Shown in pieces: positions 38,613 to 39,866 of a stretch of DNA of 39,866 bases. The notes below the pieces were generated by a model, which saw only the letters and a program-made list of their open reading frames with translations, was not told the DNA's origin and searched no databases. The stretch is from an uncultured Marinoscillum sp. Lineage in GTDB: Bacteria > Bacteroidota > Bacteroidia > Cytophagales > MED-G16. Position 1 is the stretch's first letter. The number at the start of each line of letters is the position of its first letter. Both the position numbers and the translations under genes were made by a program. Location of the stretch: contig CACOMW010000011.1 in assembly GCA_902628365.1 (NCBI GenBank), positions 1 to 39,866 of the forward strand, given 5' to 3'.

Positions 38613-39155
38613 TCAATTAGTTTTTACAATCCATATTTTATCATTTTTATATCCTTGTTCTTTTAGATTAACTAAAACTTTTTGTGATTCAATTGTGTTT
38701 ACGCTTTTACCAATATATGTTGCTTCAATTGGAATTTCTCTATTAAACTTTCTATCAATTAGAACTAATAATTCAATTTTATTTGGTCTACCAAAATTAA
38801 TTATTCCTTCCATTGCAGACCTTACTGTTCTTCCAGTAAACAAAACATCATCAACTATTATTACATTTTTTTCATCCAAAGAAAATGGTATTGAAGTTTC
38901 TTTAGCATCCAATTCTTTTCTGTTATTTTTATAATCATCTCTATAAAAAGTAGTATCTAGATATCCTTTTTGTATTTTTTTTGCAATCTGTTTTTCAATT
39001 TCATTAATTATTCTTTGAGCAAAAAAAATTCCTCTTGGTTGTAAACCAATAATAACTGAGTTTTGAAAGTGGTTATGATTTTCTAAAAGTTGATTACAAA
39101 GACGACTTACAGTTACATTTAGATTTTTACTGTCAAATAGAAGTCTTTTTAACAT
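38613..39155 (-). CDS. pyrR: pyrimidine regulator / uracil phosphoribosyltransferase PyrR
   Basis: The 180-residue protein has the PRPP-binding loop VIIVDDVLFTGRTVRSAM near residues 94-111, the N-terminal ISRL-like segment TVSRLCNQLLENH near 15-27 and SVIIGLQPRGIFFAQRI near 33-49, all typical of PyrR. In Bacillus it binds pyr mRNA leaders and also makes UMP from uracil and PRPP. Here the leader upstream of the operon is at most 53 bases and shows no attenuator-like hairpins or binding loop, so attenuation at this site is doubtful and the enzymatic or another role may dominate. pyrB follows with no gap and gntP follows pyrB. A TATATTTG box lies eleven bases upstream of the start. Confidence 0.93.
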   Translation of the reverse strand: MLKRLLFDSKNLNVTVSRLCNQLLENHNHFQNSVIIGLQPRGIFFAQRIINEIEKQIAKKIQKGYLDTTFYRDDYKNNRKELDAKETSIPFSLDEKNVIIVDDVLFTGRTVRSAMEGIINFGRPNKIELLVLIDRKFNREIPIEATYIGKSVNTIESQKVLVNLKEQGYKNDKIWIVKTN

Positions 39156-39166
39156 AATTATACCTG

Positions 39167-39174
39167 CAAATATA
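39167..39174 (-). promoter_or_regulatory. possible Bacteroidota -7 box for pyrR-pyrB-gntP
   Basis: On the minus strand this reads TATATTTG followed by C, an exact match to the -7 consensus TAnnTTTGC, in the 53-base gap before pyrR. Transcription would begin a few bases before the ATG, leaving almost no leader. A TTG at 39186-39188 is too close to be a normal -33 element. Confidence 0.4.
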
Positions 39175-39208
39175 ATTTTCTATTTCAATAGATGAAAAAA
39201 AGTAATAA

Positions 39209-39866
39209 TTAATTTATTAGTTCAATTTTATTAATATAAAAAACTCTTCTATTTAGTTTAGTATCACTATCCTTTGAGTTTTTGATTTTTTGAATCCCAT
39301 ATGCTAAATAAAAATTATCATACCAATGTTCGAATCCTTCCATTATTTTTTCACTATCCCAGATAACATCAGATTCATTTTTTGAAAGTATGTTGTAAGA
39401 TTTTTTTTCAATTATATTTTTATCTCTATTAATTAATTTAACATTTAATACTCCCTTATGAAAATAAATTAAAGCTAAATTATCATTATTATAATTTAAA
39501 TCAATATTAGTATATTTTTTTTCTTCAATACTATTAACATCATTTATTTCAATCTGATTATCCCATAATAAATCACCATCAATATTGAATCCGACTATTA
39601 TTGAATGAGTATGATTGAATCCGGCAAAATTTGGATCTAAAGCCAAGTCATAATTTCCTGAATATGAATTATAAAATGTTATTGTCGAATTAAATCCTCT
39701 ATCATTATATTCTTCAAAATACGATTCCCCGGAAATTAAAAATTCAGATTTGTTTTTAATTATATCATCTAAGATCAAATTATAACTCAATTTAATTTTT
39801 TTATTAGAGACTGACTTTTTATTTATTTTTTCTTTTATTTTTCTTTCTTTCTTATCTTTTAGATAA
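39209..39866 (-). CDS. C-terminal part of an unrecognised protein, N-terminus beyond the window
   Basis: The frame is open from the right window edge to the stop at 39209, giving 219 visible residues; there is no need to start at the TTG at 39790. The first 25 residues or so are very lysine-rich (DKKERKIKEKINKK), like a linker. Then come GESYFEEYN, FNHTHSIIVGFNIDGDLLWDNQIEIND (two adjoining blocks), IMEGFEHWYDNFYLAYGIQKIK and a C-terminal RRVFYINKIELIN. The GFNIDGDLLWDNQIEI segment resembles beta-propeller or beta-sandwich blades in uncharacterised Bacteroidota proteins. I cannot name a family. It precedes pyrR by 53 bases. Confidence 0.75.
   Translation of the reverse strand, partial: YLKDKKERKIKEKINKKSVSNKKIKLSYNLILDDIIKNKSEFLISGESYFEEYNDRGFNSTITFYNSYSGNYDLALDPNFAGFNHTHSIIVGFNIDGDLLWDNQIEINDVNSIEEKKYTNIDLNYNNDNLALIYFHKGVLNVKLINRDKNIIEKKSYNILSKNESDVIWDSEKIMEGFEHWYDNFYLAYGIQKIKNSKDSDTKLNRRVFYINKIELIN

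Noticed and set aside
38290-38934. Open frame of over 200 codons on the plus strand opposite pyrB and pyrR
   Set aside because: It spans the junction of two certain genes on the other strand and matches no family; it is a shadow of their codon use.

Overview
The window is a very AT-rich, very compact piece of a Bacteroidota chromosome, most likely from a marine Flavobacteriales-type bacterium with a streamlined genome. The assignment rests on a GldA-GldF-GldG gliding cassette, a PorP/SprF-type outer-membrane protein, an outer-membrane beta-barrel receptor with a carboxypeptidase-like N-terminal domain, an FtsI carrying a PASTA domain, and start sites without clear Shine-Dalgarno sequences. 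No intergenic gap exceeds about 145 bases. I see no insertion sequence, prophage, CRISPR array or other obvious transferred segment.

Layout. 1-1811 (minus): a monoacylglycerol-lipase-like hydrolase cut by the window edge, and glutaryl-CoA dehydrogenase. 1955-8054: gyrB and an M1 aminopeptidase-like gene (plus) converge on topA (minus). 8170-11618 (plus): glycerate kinase, a PorP/SprF-like protein and a Ste24-like M48 protease. 11630-13252 (minus): a PlsB-like acyltransferase. 13336-14292 (plus): a long-chain polyprenyl diphosphate synthase.

14301-30942 (plus) is the core of the window. A set of 10-bp-spaced AAGTGG repeats (probable MraZ operator) is followed by mraZ-rsmH-ftsL-ftsI-murE-mraY-ftsW-murG-ftsQ-ftsA-ftsZ, then gldA-gldF-gldG, then dnaN. 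Most junctions overlap by 1-17 bases. This division and cell-wall cluster has no murD and no murC, and there is no space for them. 30929-31651 is a secreted protein with a duplicated domain, followed by tRNA-Leu(GAG).

31767-39866 (minus), read from the right edge leftwards: the C-terminal part of an unrecognised protein, pyrR, pyrB, a GntP-family permease, the outer-membrane beta-barrel protein, an unrecognised protein with a winged-helix-like C-terminus, a glutaminyl cyclase-like lipoprotein and an SCP2-domain protein. A 62-bp nested inverted-repeat element lies at the end of the beta-barrel gene.

Most genes are housekeeping: DNA topology and replication, envelope synthesis, division, pyrimidine synthesis. 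I found no clearly new multi-gene system. The points most worth a second look are the reduced division cluster, its probable MraZ operator, the physical link between division and gliding genes, the nested inverted repeat, and several conserved-looking proteins of unknown function.
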